NCBI RefSeq assembly: GCF_900143695.1
Contig: NZ_FRFE01000013.1
Location: 87,384 to 151,383 of the forward strand
Length of the DNA: 64,000 nucleotides
Direction of reading: 5' to 3'
Source of the DNA: Desulfopila aestuarii DSM 18488
GTDB lineage: Bacteria; Desulfobacterota; Desulfobulbia; Desulfobulbales; Desulfocapsaceae
This document shows positions 27,615 to 36,363 of the stretch, in pieces (position 1 is the first letter of the stretch; each line of letters starts with the position of its first letter). The translations under genes were made by a program, and so were the position numbers. The notes beneath the pieces are model-generated. The model saw nothing but the letters and a program-made list of their open reading frames with translations, was not told the origin of the DNA and did not search any database.

Positions 27615-28700
27615 ATGGCCAATATCACCTTAAAGGAAATTGCCCACTCGTACACAGGAGAATCGGAAAATCCTGATGACTTCGCCTTAAAAAGGCTGGA
27701 TCTCACCTGGCGCGATGGCGGCGCTTATGCATTGCTGGGCCCTTCCGGCTGCGGTAAGACTACCCTGTTGAACATCATCTCAGGATTGTTGATACCCACC
27801 CGAGGGCAGATCCTCTTTAACGACCAGGATGTCACCAGACTCTCAACTGAGCAGCGCAATATTGCTCAGATCTTCCAGTTTCCTGTAATCTACGACACGA
27901 TGACGGTGTTTGAGAACCTGGCATTTCCTCTCAAAAACCGTGGACGATCCAAAAAAGAGATCGAACCGCGCGTCATCGCCCTGGCCCAGATGCTCGGGCT
28001 TGAGAATAGTCTGCACACCAAGGCCCAGCATCTCACCGCCGATTTAAAACAGAAGATCTCCCTTGGCCGCGGCCTCATTCGCCAGAGTGTCAACGCCATC
28101 CTGTTTGACGAACCGCTCACCGTCATCGACCCGCAGATGAAATGGGAGCTGCGCTCGCAGCTCAAACATCTGCATAAGAAATTCGGCTTCACCATGATCT
28201 ATGTCACCCATGACCAGACCGAGGCGCTGACCTTTGCCGACGAGGTTGTGGTAATGTATGAAGGCAAGATCGTTCAGGTAGGAACCCCTGAAGAGCTCTT
28301 TGAAAAACCGGCACACACCTTTGTCGGCTACTTCATTGGCTCTCCGGGCATGAACATCGTTCCCTGCGAGCTGCAAGGCAGGACAGCCCTGGTCAAGGGG
28401 CAGTCGATCGATCTTGGAACCAGCTATGCCAGCCCGACTTCGAAAAACGTCAAACTGGGTGTCCGGCCCGAGCATCTTTCCCTCAACCCTCCGGGTGAGG
28501 AAGGGTTGCCGGTACGGATCGTCAAGGTTGACGATATCGGTCGACACAAAATCGTCAAGGTGGCGCTGGATGATGCCATTTTCAACGTCATCATGCCGGA
28601 AGTAGCCGCCATGACCGGCGATATGGGATCGCTTGTCATGAGCAGCGATCATGTGAACATCTACGTCGATGAAAATCGCGTAACAGGAGGAACACTGTGA
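27615..28700 (+). CDS. glpT: Glycerol ABC transporter ATPase GlpT
   Basis: A 361-residue MalK-like ATPase pairing with GlpS. Walker A GPSGCGKT (42-49), Q-loop QIFQFPVIYDTMTVFENL, Walker B ILFDEPLTVID (E165) and the switch His198 in IYVTHDQTEALTFAD are intact. The ABC signature is degenerate: LTADLKQKISLGR replaces LSGGQRQRVAIGR at ~139. The C-terminal regulatory domain has GVRPEHLSL. This is not the glycerol-3-phosphate antiporter that carries the same symbol in E. coli. The stop overlaps the start of glpP by 4 bp. Confidence 0.93.
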   Translation: MANITLKEIAHSYTGESENPDDFALKRLDLTWRDGGAYALLGPSGCGKTTLLNIISGLLIPTRGQILFNDQDVTRLSTEQRNIAQIFQFPVIYDTMTVFENLAFPLKNRGRSKKEIEPRVIALAQMLGLENSLHTKAQHLTADLKQKISLGRGLIRQSVNAILFDEPLTVIDPQMKWELRSQLKHLHKKFGFTMIYVTHDQTEALTFADEVVVMYEGKIVQVGTPEELFEKPAHTFVGYFIGSPGMNIVPCELQGRTALVKGQSIDLGTSYASPTSKNVKLGVRPEHLSLNPPGEEGLPVRIVKVDDIGRHKIVKVALDDAIFNVIMPEVAAMTGDMGSLVMSSDHVNIYVDENRVTGGTL

Positions 28701-29578
28701 TCCAGAAACAGGTAAATCAGAAGGCATGGTTTATGGTCCTGCCTGTATTTCTCATCGTGGCCTTCAGTGCCGTCATTCCACTTATGACCGTCGTCAACTA
28801 CTCGGTCCAGGACACATTCGGCAACAACGTGTTTTCCTGGTACGGCCTTGGCTGGTTTGAGGAAATCATTCATTCTCCCCGTTTTCATGACGCGTTCTTA
28901 CGTCAGCTGCTCTTTTCCGGAATCATTCTCGCTATCGAGATTCCTTTAGGCATCTGCATTGCCCTCGCCATGCCCAAAAAAGGCTGGGGAGTTCCCGTCT
29001 GCCTCGTGACCATGGCCCTGCCGCTACTCATCCCCTGGAACGTTGTCGGCACTATCTGGCAGATTTTTGGCCGGGTTGACATCGGACTGCTGGGTCACAC
29101 CCTGGCTCAAATGGGTATAAATTACAACTATGTCCAGGATCCTCTGGCTGCGTGGCTCACCGTTATCGTCATGGATGTCTGGCACTGGACCAGCCTGGTG
29201 GTACTGCTCTGCTATGCCGGTCTCTGTTCCATTCCCGATGCCTATTACCAGGCTGCAAAGATCGATGGCGCCACCCGCTTGGCTGTTTTCCGTTACATCC
29301 AGCTGCCGAAAATGCAGCGGGTTCTCTTAATCGCCGTCCTGCTCCGATTCATGGATTCGTTCATGATATATACCGAGCCATTTGTCATCACCGGCGGCGG
29401 CCCCGGCAATTCGACCACCTTCCTCTCCATCGATCTGGTGAAGATGGCTATTGGCCAGTTCGATCTCGGCCCGGCCGCGGCGATGTCTCTTATCTATTTC
29501 CTCGTTATCCTCTTGCTCTCCTGGGTATTCTACACCGTTATGAGCAACGTCGGAGAAGAGTCCAAAGGAGGACACTGA
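28697..29578 (+). CDS. glpP: Glycerol ABC transporter permease GlpP
   Basis: A 293-residue MalF-like permease with six helices. The first helix is FMVLPVFLIVAFSAVIPLMT, and the EAA loop AYYQAAKIDGATRLAVFRYIQLPKMQRVLLIAVLLR contacts the ATPases. The segment TEPFVITGGGPGNSTTFLSI is typical of sugar/polyol permeases. It begins on GTG 28697, overlapping the glpT stop, and ends one base before glpQ, so translation of T-P-Q is coupled. Confidence 0.93.
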   Translation: MIQKQVNQKAWFMVLPVFLIVAFSAVIPLMTVVNYSVQDTFGNNVFSWYGLGWFEEIIHSPRFHDAFLRQLLFSGIILAIEIPLGICIALAMPKKGWGVPVCLVTMALPLLIPWNVVGTIWQIFGRVDIGLLGHTLAQMGINYNYVQDPLAAWLTVIVMDVWHWTSLVVLLCYAGLCSIPDAYYQAAKIDGATRLAVFRYIQLPKMQRVLLIAVLLRFMDSFMIYTEPFVITGGGPGNSTTFLSIDLVKMAIGQFDLGPAAAMSLIYFLVILLLSWVFYTVMSNVGEESKGGH

Positions 29579-29579
29579 T

Positions 29580-30377
29580 ATGAAAACGAAATGGATTGTC
29601 CCAACCTTATATATCATTTTTCTGCTCCTGCCCATTTACTGGCTGTTGAACATGAGCCTGAAGAACAACACCGAGATTCTGTCTGTTTTCAGTCTCTGGC
29701 CCCAGGACCTGACACTTGACAATTACCGGGTCATCTTCAACGATCCATCATGGTATTCCGGGTACATCAACTCAATGATCTACGTTTCCATCAACGTGGT
29801 CATCTCTGTATCCTGTGCCTTACCTGCCGCCTATGCCTTTTCTCGCTATAGTTTCTTAGGCGACAAGCACCTCTTTTTCTGGCTGCTCTCCAACAGAATG
29901 GCACCGCCAGCGGTTTTTGCCCTGCCGTTTTTCCAGCTCTACTCGTCGGTCGGCCTGTTCGATACGCACCTGGCCGTGGCACTGGCGCATTGTCTGTTCA
30001 ACCTGCCGCTGGCGGTCTGGATTCTTGAAGGCTTCATGTCCGGCATACCAAAGGAAATTGATGAGACGGCCTTTATCGACGGCTATTCATTCCCCAAATT
30101 TTTCGTCAAAATCTTTATTCCCAATATTGCATCCGGAATCGGCGTTACCGCCTTCTTCTGTTTCATGTTTTCTTGGGTTGAGCTGCTCCTGGCCCGGACC
30201 CTGACCTCGGTCAACGCAAAGCCCATTTCAGCCATCATGACCAGAACGGTTTCCGCCTCCGGCCTTGACTGGGGCGTACTTGCAGCTGCAGGCATGCTGA
30301 CTATCGTTCCCGGAGCTCTGGTCATCTGGTTCGTACGAAATCATATTGCCAAGGGATTTGCCCTTGGACGTGTTTAA
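29580..30377 (+). CDS. glpQ: Glycerol ABC transporter permease GlpQ
   Basis: A 265-residue MalG-like permease. It opens with the hydrophobic helix IVPTLYIIFLLLPIYWLLNMSLK and has the EAA-type loop EIDETAFIDGYSFPKFFVKIFIPNIASGIGVTAFFCFMFSWVELLLA; the usual EAARIDGAS is changed to DETAFIDGYS, as in polyol permeases. Six helices. It forms the channel with GlpP. It is unrelated to the phosphodiesterase that shares this symbol in E. coli. It starts directly after the glpP stop. Confidence 0.92.
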   Translation: MKTKWIVPTLYIIFLLLPIYWLLNMSLKNNTEILSVFSLWPQDLTLDNYRVIFNDPSWYSGYINSMIYVSINVVISVSCALPAAYAFSRYSFLGDKHLFFWLLSNRMAPPAVFALPFFQLYSSVGLFDTHLAVALAHCLFNLPLAVWILEGFMSGIPKEIDETAFIDGYSFPKFFVKIFIPNIASGIGVTAFFCFMFSWVELLLARTLTSVNAKPISAIMTRTVSASGLDWGVLAAAGMLTIVPGALVIWFVRNHIAKGFALGRV

Positions 30378-30390
30378 GAAGGAGGCTCGC

Positions 30391-30672
30391 ATGGACTTCA
30401 GCTGGATGGCATGGACCAAACCCACGGCATACTTTTTCCTTACCATTTTATGTTTTCTCATCACACTTACCGTGTGGGAGATAAAAGTTCCGGGAGGCAA
30501 CCCGAGAAACAGTGTGCTCGGCTTTGAGACCACACGCGGGGACAGGCTGTTCATGTCCCTGTTGGGATCTGCCTACATTCATATTTTCTGGATCGCGCTC
30601 ACTTCCGCCAGTGTCTGGTGGGCGTTTGCGATCGCGATTCTGTTTGCAATCTGTGTGTTTAGTTTTGTGTAG
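30391..30672 (+). CDS. glpU: Small membrane protein GlpU (DUF2160)
   Basis: A 93-residue protein with two hydrophobic helices (TAYFFLTILCFLITLTVWE and the C-terminal WWAFAIAILFAICVFSFV) and the connecting GLGFETTRGDRLF-like loop (here VLGFETTRGDRLFMSLLGSAYIHIFWI). This is DUF2160, named GlpU in the rhizobial glycerol transporter operon, where it sits between the permease and binding-protein genes as here. Its role in transport is not defined. ATG 30391 follows a strong AAGGAGG; a longer in-frame ATG at 30346 overlaps glpQ and lacks an RBS. Confidence 0.88.
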   Translation: MDFSWMAWTKPTAYFFLTILCFLITLTVWEIKVPGGNPRNSVLGFETTRGDRLFMSLLGSAYIHIFWIALTSASVWWAFAIAILFAICVFSFV

Positions 30673-30746
30673 GTCGTAGTGAGGTTGTTGTACCGCCGTC
30701 GCAAAAGCTGTGGCGGTTTAATCGCAAAACACTAGAGGAGAAAAAA

Positions 30747-32459
30747 ATGATCAAAAAACTGGCAACAGCAGCAGCAGTAGTAACGATCATGGCAGGTTCC
30801 GCCTACGCCGGTATGGACGAGGCCAAAACGTGGGTGGATTCTGAGTTCCAACCGTCAACACTCTCCAAAGATGATCAGCTCAAGGAGATGGAATGGTTCG
30901 TGAAAGCCGCCGAACCGTTCAAAGGCATGGAAATCAATGTCGTTTCTGAAACAATCACCACCCATGAGTACGAATCAAAGACTCTCGCCAAGGCGTTTTC
31001 TGAGATTACCGGTATCAAGTTGACCCACGACCTTATCGGCGAGGGTGACGTTATCGAGAAACTGCAGACCCAGATGCAGTCCGGCAAAAACATCTATGAT
31101 GCCTTCATCAACGATTCCGACCTTATCGGTACCCACTTCCGCTATCAGCAGGTTGTTCCTCTGACCGACTACATGACCGGCGAAGGCAAGGACGTTACCA
31201 ACCCGATGCTCGATGTCGATGACTTTATCGGCAAGACCTTTACCACTGGCCCGGATGGCAAACTTTACCAGATTCCGGATCAGCAGTTCGCGAACCTCTA
31301 CTGGTTCCGTTACGACTGGTTCAAACGTCCTGACCTACAGGCGAAATTCAAAGAGATTTACGGCTACGACCTTGGCGTACCTGTCAACTGGTCCGCCTAT
31401 GAGGATATCGCCGAGTTCTTCTCAGAGAAAGTAAAAGAGATCGACGGTGTACGCGTATACGGCCATATGGATTACGGCAAGAAAGATCCTTCTCTTGGCT
31501 GGCGTTTCACCGATGCATGGTTCTCCATGGCTGGTGCCGGCGACAAGGGCATCCCGAACGGTCTGCCGGTTGATGAATGGGGTATTCGTGTAGAAGGCTG
31601 TAATCCAGTCGGTTCTTCTGTTTCCCGCGGTGGTGCCACCAACGGCCCTGCTGCTGTTTACGCCCTTACCAAATATGTTGATTGGCTGAAGAAATATGCA
31701 CCGCCCGAAGCAGCCGGCATGACCTTCTCTGAAGCAGGCCCGGTTCCTGCCCAGGGTGCAATCGCTCAGCAGATCTTCTGGTACACCGCGTTCACCGCAG
31801 ATATGGCCAAACCCGGCACCCCGGTTGTTGACGAGAATGACAACCCGAAATGGCGTATGGCTCCTTCCCCACATGGTCCGTACTGGGAAGAAGGTATGAA
31901 ACTTGGCTATCAGGATGCCGGTTCCTGGACTCTGATGAAATCTACCCCGGAAGATCGTCGTAAGGCCGCCTGGCTCTATGCCCAGTTCGTCATCTCCAAG
32001 ACCGTCAGCCTCAAGAAGACCCATGTTGGTTTGACCCCGATCCGCGAAAGCGACATCCAGCACGAGTCCTTCACCGAGCGCGCCCCGAAACTTGGTGGTC
32101 TGGTGGAATTCTACCGCAGCCCGGCCCGTGTCCAGTGGACCCCGACCGGCACCAACGTACCTGACTATCCGAAACTTGCTCAGCTCTGGTGGCAGAACGT
32201 AGCCGATGCAGTTACCGGCGACAAGACCCCGCAGCAGGCTTTGGATTCACTGGCCGAGCAGCAGGATAAGGTTATGGAGCGTCTTGAGAAATCCGGTGTC
32301 CAGGGCGAATGCGGCCCGAAACTCAACAAGCCGCAGGATCCGTCTTACTGGCTGAACCTGCCGGGTTCCCCGAAAGCCAAAGTGGCCAACGAGAAGCCGA
32401 AAGGTATGACCGTCGATTACGACGAGCTGGTCAAGAGCTGGGAAGCCGCAAAGAAGTAA
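30747..32459 (+). CDS. glpV: Glycerol ABC transporter periplasmic binding protein GlpV
   Basis: A 570-residue family-1-type solute-binding protein. Signal peptide MIKKLATAAAVVTIMAGSAYA is followed by a mature region starting GMDEAKTWVDSEFQPSTL. It has no lipobox. The length is large for the class but usual for the GlpV group. Binding-protein blocks such as GKLYQIPDQQFANLYWFRYDWF and KYAPPEAAGMTFSEAGP are visible. It captures glycerol for GlpPQ/ST. It is the last gene before two tandem terminators, and AGGAG lies before ATG 30747. Codon use is strongly biased, suggesting high expression. Confidence 0.92.
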   Translation: MIKKLATAAAVVTIMAGSAYAGMDEAKTWVDSEFQPSTLSKDDQLKEMEWFVKAAEPFKGMEINVVSETITTHEYESKTLAKAFSEITGIKLTHDLIGEGDVIEKLQTQMQSGKNIYDAFINDSDLIGTHFRYQQVVPLTDYMTGEGKDVTNPMLDVDDFIGKTFTTGPDGKLYQIPDQQFANLYWFRYDWFKRPDLQAKFKEIYGYDLGVPVNWSAYEDIAEFFSEKVKEIDGVRVYGHMDYGKKDPSLGWRFTDAWFSMAGAGDKGIPNGLPVDEWGIRVEGCNPVGSSVSRGGATNGPAAVYALTKYVDWLKKYAPPEAAGMTFSEAGPVPAQGAIAQQIFWYTAFTADMAKPGTPVVDENDNPKWRMAPSPHGPYWEEGMKLGYQDAGSWTLMKSTPEDRRKAAWLYAQFVISKTVSLKKTHVGLTPIRESDIQHESFTERAPKLGGLVEFYRSPARVQWTPTGTNVPDYPKLAQLWWQNVADAVTGDKTPQQALDSLAEQQDKVMERLEKSGVQGECGPKLNKPQDPSYWLNLPGSPKAKVANEKPKGMTVDYDELVKSWEAAKK

Positions 32460-32474
32460 GCTGACTGTACCATA

Positions 32475-32511
32475 GAATCCCGTGCCAGCCTCCAGGCGGG
32501 ATTCGTTTTTT
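32475..32511 (+). terminator. First terminator after glpV
   Basis: GAATCCCG (32475-32482) pairs with CGGGATTC (32497-32504) and is followed by GTTTTTT. Its 14-nt loop contains CCTCCAG, which is complementary to CTGGAGG in the next hairpin. Confidence 0.85.
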
Positions 32512-32514
32512 CCT

Positions 32515-32550
32515 GCAGGCTGGAGGGCATTTCCTCCAGCCTGCTTTTTT
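32515..32550 (+). terminator. Second, strong terminator after glpV
   Basis: GCAGGCTGGAGG (32515-32526) and CCTCCAGCCTGC (32533-32544) make a perfect 12-bp stem with a 6-nt loop, followed by TTTTTT. It closes the glpDSTPQUV transcript, so glpK needs its own promoter or readthrough. Confidence 0.93.
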
Positions 32551-32799
32551 GTATCTTTATTTTGCCGAAAACGCAGCAGAAAACCTCAAACCGGGTGTTC
32601 CACTTGTATGTTGAGATTTCCTGCTGCTTTTCCGGGTAAATAAAAGGTAAGCGTCAACAACACATCACGTATTTTGATCAACGTATTTTTTCCTTACGTA
32701 CTGATCATGTATCGTTCGTAACCAACTCATGTTTCAGCGTGCCGGCCGCCTCACTTCCACTATTGGGGCCAGGCACAGCCTTGCAGAAGGAGAACAACC
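32551..32799. promoter_or_regulatory. glpK upstream region with TGATCA/ACGTA repeats
   Basis: 249 bp without a gene (340 bp when the two terminators are included). ACGTATTTTGATCA (32667-32680) is echoed by ACGTACTGATCA (32696-32707), with another ACGTA at 32681. CTGATCA also occurs before glpD at 24846, next to the candidate operator. AAGGAG precedes the glpK start. I cannot define the -35/-10 with confidence. Confidence 0.35.
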
Positions 32800-34287
32800 A
32801 TGGCAGCATTCATTCTGGCAATTGATCAGGGCACAACCTCCAGCAGAGCCATCATCTTCAACAATGACTTTGACATCGTTGCCTCAGCCCAACAGGAATT
32901 TACCCAGTATTTTCCACAATCCGGTTGGGTCGAGCACGACCCGGAAGAAATCTGGAGCACGACACTTGCCACCTGTCGGCTCGCACTCGAAAAAGCCGGG
33001 CTCACCGCCGACCAGATCGCTGCCATCGGTATCACCAACCAGCGTGAGACAACCCTGATCTGGGATCGAGAGACCGGTGAGCCCATTCACAAAGCCATCG
33101 TCTGGCAGGATCGACGGACGGCCGAGTTCTGCAATAAACTGGATGCAGCAGGACATAATCCGACGATTAAAGCCAAAACCGGCCTGCTGCTTGACGCCTA
33201 TTTTTCCGGGACCAAAATCACCTGGATGCTCGACAATGTTGAAGGGGCACGGGAAAAGGCGGAAGCGGGCAAACTCGCTTTCGGTACCGTAGACACCTTC
33301 CTGCTCTGGCGCCTTACCGGAGGCAAGGTGCATGCTACCGACGCCACCAACGCCTCCCGCACCATGCTTTTTAATATCCATGAAAACTGCTGGGACAAGG
33401 AACTGCTTGAGCTGTTGAAAGTACCAGCCTCCCTCCTTCCGGAAGTAAAAGACTCTTCAGCTGATTTCGGCACCAGCAATCCAGATCTTCTTGGTGCAGC
33501 GATCCCCATTCGAGGTATCGCCGGTGACCAGCAGGCGGCTCTCGTCGGCCAGGCCTGTTTCAAACCCGGTATGATCAAATCGACCTACGGCACCGGCTGC
33601 TTTATCGTCTTGAATACTGGGAAAGATGCAGTCACCTCCAACAACCGACTGCTCACCACCATTGGTTATCGCTTAAACGGCAAGACCACCTACGCACTTG
33701 AAGGATCCATCTTTGTCGCTGGTGCAGCGGTCCAGTGGATGCGAGACGCCATGGGCATGATCGAGGCCGCCCACGTCATCGGCAAGCTGGCGCGCAAAGC
33801 GGATATCAACCAGGATGTCTATCTGGTTCCGGCTTTCACCGGCTTGGGCGCACCCCACTGGGATCCGGATGCCCGTGGAGCCATCTTCGGCATCACCCGG
33901 GCCACTGGCCCTGCAGAATTATCCCGCGCCGCACTCGAATCGGTCTGCTACCAGACCAAAGACCTGCTTGAAGCCATGCGCGGAGACTGGGCCGGCATGG
34001 GCGACACCACCCTCCGTGTTGACGGCGGCATGGTGGCTTCCAACTGGACCATGCAGTTCCTCGCCGACATCCTCAACGCCCCGGTTGACCGGCCACAGGT
34101 CCTGGAAACCACTGCCGTAGGCGCTGCCTATCTCGCTGGCCTTTACGAGGGAATTTTTCCGGCACCGGAAGAGTTTGCCGAAAACTGGAAACGGGAATGC
34201 CGTTTTGCACCTTGCCTTGACGAGGATGTCCGGATCCGCAAATACAAGGGCTGGCAGGCCGCTGTCAAACGGACCCTTACCCGCTGA
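32800..34287 (+). CDS. glpK: Glycerol kinase GlpK
   Basis: A 495-residue FGGY-family kinase making glycerol 3-phosphate from glycerol and ATP in the cytosol. The N-terminal phosphate loop is [14 protein letters not shown] (~residues 7-20), with the substrate region [10 protein letters not shown], the NQRET block ([19 protein letters not shown]) and the C-terminal ATPase-fold motifs [20 protein letters not shown] and [21 protein letters not shown]. The length is that of E. coli GlpK. It stands after the transporter operon behind two terminators. With GlpSTPQUV it gives uptake plus trapping; with GlpD/GlpABC, oxidation. Confidence 0.97.
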   Translation: MAAFILAIDQGTTSSRAIIFNNDFDIVASAQQEFTQYFPQSGWVEHDPEEIWSTTLATCRLALEKAGLTADQIAAIGITNQRETTLIWDRETGEPIHKAIVWQDRRTAEFCNKLDAAGHNPTIKAKTGLLLDAYFSGTKITWMLDNVEGAREKAEAGKLAFGTVDTFLLWRLTGGKVHATDATNASRTMLFNIHENCWDKELLELLKVPASLLPEVKDSSADFGTSNPDLLGAAIPIRGIAGDQQAALVGQACFKPGMIKSTYGTGCFIVLNTGKDAVTSNNRLLTTIGYRLNGKTTYALEGSIFVAGAAVQWMRDAMGMIEAAHVIGKLARKADINQDVYLVPAFTGLGAPHWDPDARGAIFGITRATGPAELSRAALESVCYQTKDLLEAMRGDWAGMGDTTLRVDGGMVASNWTMQFLADILNAPVDRPQVLETTAVGAAYLAGLYEGIFPAPEEFAENWKRECRFAPCLDEDVRIRKYKGWQAAVKRTLTR

Positions 34288-34295
34288 TAATCCTC

Positions 34296-34332
34296 TTTGG
34301 AGGCTCCAGCCGCATTTGCCGGAGCCTCCAAA
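34296..34332 (+). terminator. Terminator-like hairpin after glpK
   Basis: TTTGGAGGCTCC (34296-34307) and GGAGCCTCCAAA (34321-34332) form a 12-bp perfect stem 8 bp past the glpK stop. It is followed only by TTTCC, so termination may be incomplete or rely on the long stem. Confidence 0.75.
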
Positions 34333-34542
34333 TTTCCAATACCTTTCCTCTTTTCCTTGCCGATCTTTAACACGAATTTCATCTCTTCCTAATAGAATAC
34401 CTCTAATGTGCTGATGTCTTTTTCATCAGCCGTAGGCCATTATTTCATACGACCCCTCCTGATACCACAACGGAGGCTTTAACGTTGAGCTGGCTTTGCA
34501 CAGGCTGTATTTATTCACATTTTCCTGTGGTTCAATTCTGCA

Positions 34543-36363
34543 ATGCCAGACAATTCTTCCGCTCGGCCAGGCTTCCTTACCGTTGGCTTCAAGATTCTGA
34601 TAGTTGTCGCCCTTGCTTCTAATCTATTCATCGGCGCATTACTTTATGTGAACATCCAGTCAAGCAAAACCGTCGAGAATAATGTCGATGAATTGCTGGG
34701 AATCCAAGAAAAACTCAGCTCAAACCTTCGGGGTGCCATTGTTGCCCTGCAGGACGAATTTCTTCATTTACCTGATTTTTTTCATATCGATCCTCACACC
34801 CAGATTCTTGCAGCAATTGGGGAAAACTTCTCCATCTCAGGCAGGCAACTTCTTAAAGGCCGGGAAGCCTATTCAAACGTTTACTCTCGTAAAGAGCGGC
34901 GTGACCTTGCCCAGAACAGATATGTCGTCCAGGCCACCAAAGACGATCTCACAGTTTCCTGCGGAATAGCAGATAACGGTGGCAATTTCAGCGATACGGT
35001 CGAACGGCTTACTCTAGCAAGCAGCAACCCGACCGAAGACGCAGCCCGCCTCCTCGATCTGATTGAATCGATAACCATCGAGTTGAACAGTAGTGACGCG
35101 CTGAAAAAAAGAGTTTTGGAGCTCAGCGCCAAAATAGCCGATTCGAGCCTAAAAGCGGAAGTGACAAGAAACGAAATCCTTTCCCATGTCGAGGAGATCA
35201 GGAACAAGGAGCAAGCCCTGCAAGCTATTCGTAGCCAGCAGCGCACCTTTACCAACGGCATGGGCGCAGTCGCCGTTATTGCCAACATGATTGTTCTCTT
35301 TATCCTGGTTCGTCGAATTGTTGAAAAACCGCTCCGAAACCTTGCCTTGACTATCGAAGAAATTCGAACGGGTCACGCCCCGATGGTTCCCTATCTACAT
35401 CGTAGAGACCAGATTGGCATACTGGCTGGGGCCATCAGTAACTTCCGTGAAGCATTACTTGAAATCCAGCGGGAAAATGAGCGTAAGGCTCGAGAAAAGG
35501 TCATTTTTGAAGAGATGTTCGATAACATCACCGCCATGGTCCATACCCTCGACGCAAAGGCCAAGACACTGGTCAGTACAGCAGAGACCCTGCAGGAACT
35601 TGCAAGCACAACGGAGGAGCAGTCGGAAAGTGTTACCAGTCGGGCCGCCGAAACGGCACTGCACACCACAACGGTGGTCGACTCAACCACCAACCTGCAG
35701 CAGGCATTTCAGGATATCCAATGTGAAATTGAGAACCAGAACAGTATCGTCTCCCACATCGCAGAGAGCAATAGACACTCAAGAACATATATCCATGGTC
35801 TTGGCGAGTCCATCCAGGCGATTCACACTATTATCGATGCGGTTGGCGATATCACCGACCAGACCAGACTCCTCGCCTTAAACGCCACAATTGAAGCGGC
35901 CAGGGCCGGCTCTGCAGGCAAAGGTTTTGGTGTGGTAGCCAGCGAAGTGAAATTACTTTCCCAAAAGACCGACCAGGCCACCATCGATATTATGTCTAAG
36001 ATCAAGGCTATTGAAAAGTCGAGCGCTGTTTTATTCGCCCACCTTGACAGTATAGATACGCGTATGCAGGATCTTAGCCAGCTCAGCAAGAGTATTACCA
36101 ACTCAGTTGCTCATCAGCAGCACGTCACGACGACCATCACAAGTCTCGCCAGCCAGACGTCATTGAATACCACTACCGTTTCAAACGCGACGCGTGAATT
36201 CAAAGACGCCGCGGCCAGTACCAGAAATCATGCATCTCAGGTGCATGGGGTAGCACGCGACATTTCATTACAACTCAGCGACCTTTTACAAAACACTACC
36301 CAACAGATTGCCCAGTTGACCTGTCCCGACAACACCCACATGGAGGGGCCACTGAAAAATTGA
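34543..36363 (+). CDS. Methyl-accepting chemotaxis protein
   Basis: A 606-residue chemoreceptor. TM1 is at ~13-34 ([20 protein letters not shown]), followed by a ~200-residue helical sensor region and TM2 at ~237-260 ([21 protein letters not shown]). A HAMP-like segment follows, then a long coiled-coil signalling domain whose hairpin tip [21 protein letters not shown] is intact (~residues 435-460), followed by [14 protein letters not shown]. It should bind CheW/CheA there. No C-terminal CheR/CheB pentapeptide is visible. It sits between glpK and the lactate permease, so a glycerol- or lactate-related ligand is a reasonable guess, but nothing in the sensor region proves it. Confidence 0.92.
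   Translation: MPDNSSARPGFLTVGFKILIVVALASNLFIGALLYVNIQSSKTVENNVDELLGIQEKLSSNLRGAIVALQDEFLHLPDFFHIDPHTQILAAIGENFSISGRQLLKGREAYSNVYSRKERRDLAQNRYVVQATKDDLTVSCGIADNGGNFSDTVERLTLASSNPTEDAARLLDLIESITIELNSSDALKKRVLELSAKIADSSLKAEVTRNEILSHVEEIRNKEQALQAIRSQQRTFTNGMGAVAVIANMIVLFILVRRIVEKPLRNLALTIEEIRTGHAPMVPYLHRRDQIGILAGAISNFREALLEIQRENERKAREKVIFEEMFDNITAMVHTLDAKAKTLVSTAETLQELASTTEEQSESVTSRAAETALHTTTVVDSTTNLQQAFQDIQCEIENQNSIVSHIAESNRHSRTYIHGLGESIQAIHTIIDAVGDITDQTRLLALNATIEAARAGSAGKGFGVVASEVKLLSQKTDQATIDIMSKIKAIEKSSAVLFAHLDSIDTRMQDLSQLSKSITNSVAHQQHVTTTITSLASQTSLNTTTVSNATREFKDAAASTRNHASQVHGVARDISLQLSDLLQNTTQQIAQLTCPDNTHMEGPLKN

Noticed and set aside
28044..28727. 227-codon minus-strand ORF over glpT
   Set aside because: It covers conserved Walker B and switch regions of glpT on the other strand and has no ribosome-binding site.
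32660..32710. FNR/CRP box before glpK based on TTGATCAA
   Set aside because: TTGATCAA lacks the four-base gap of FNR sites (TTGAT-N4-ATCAA); only the TGATCA repetition is reported.
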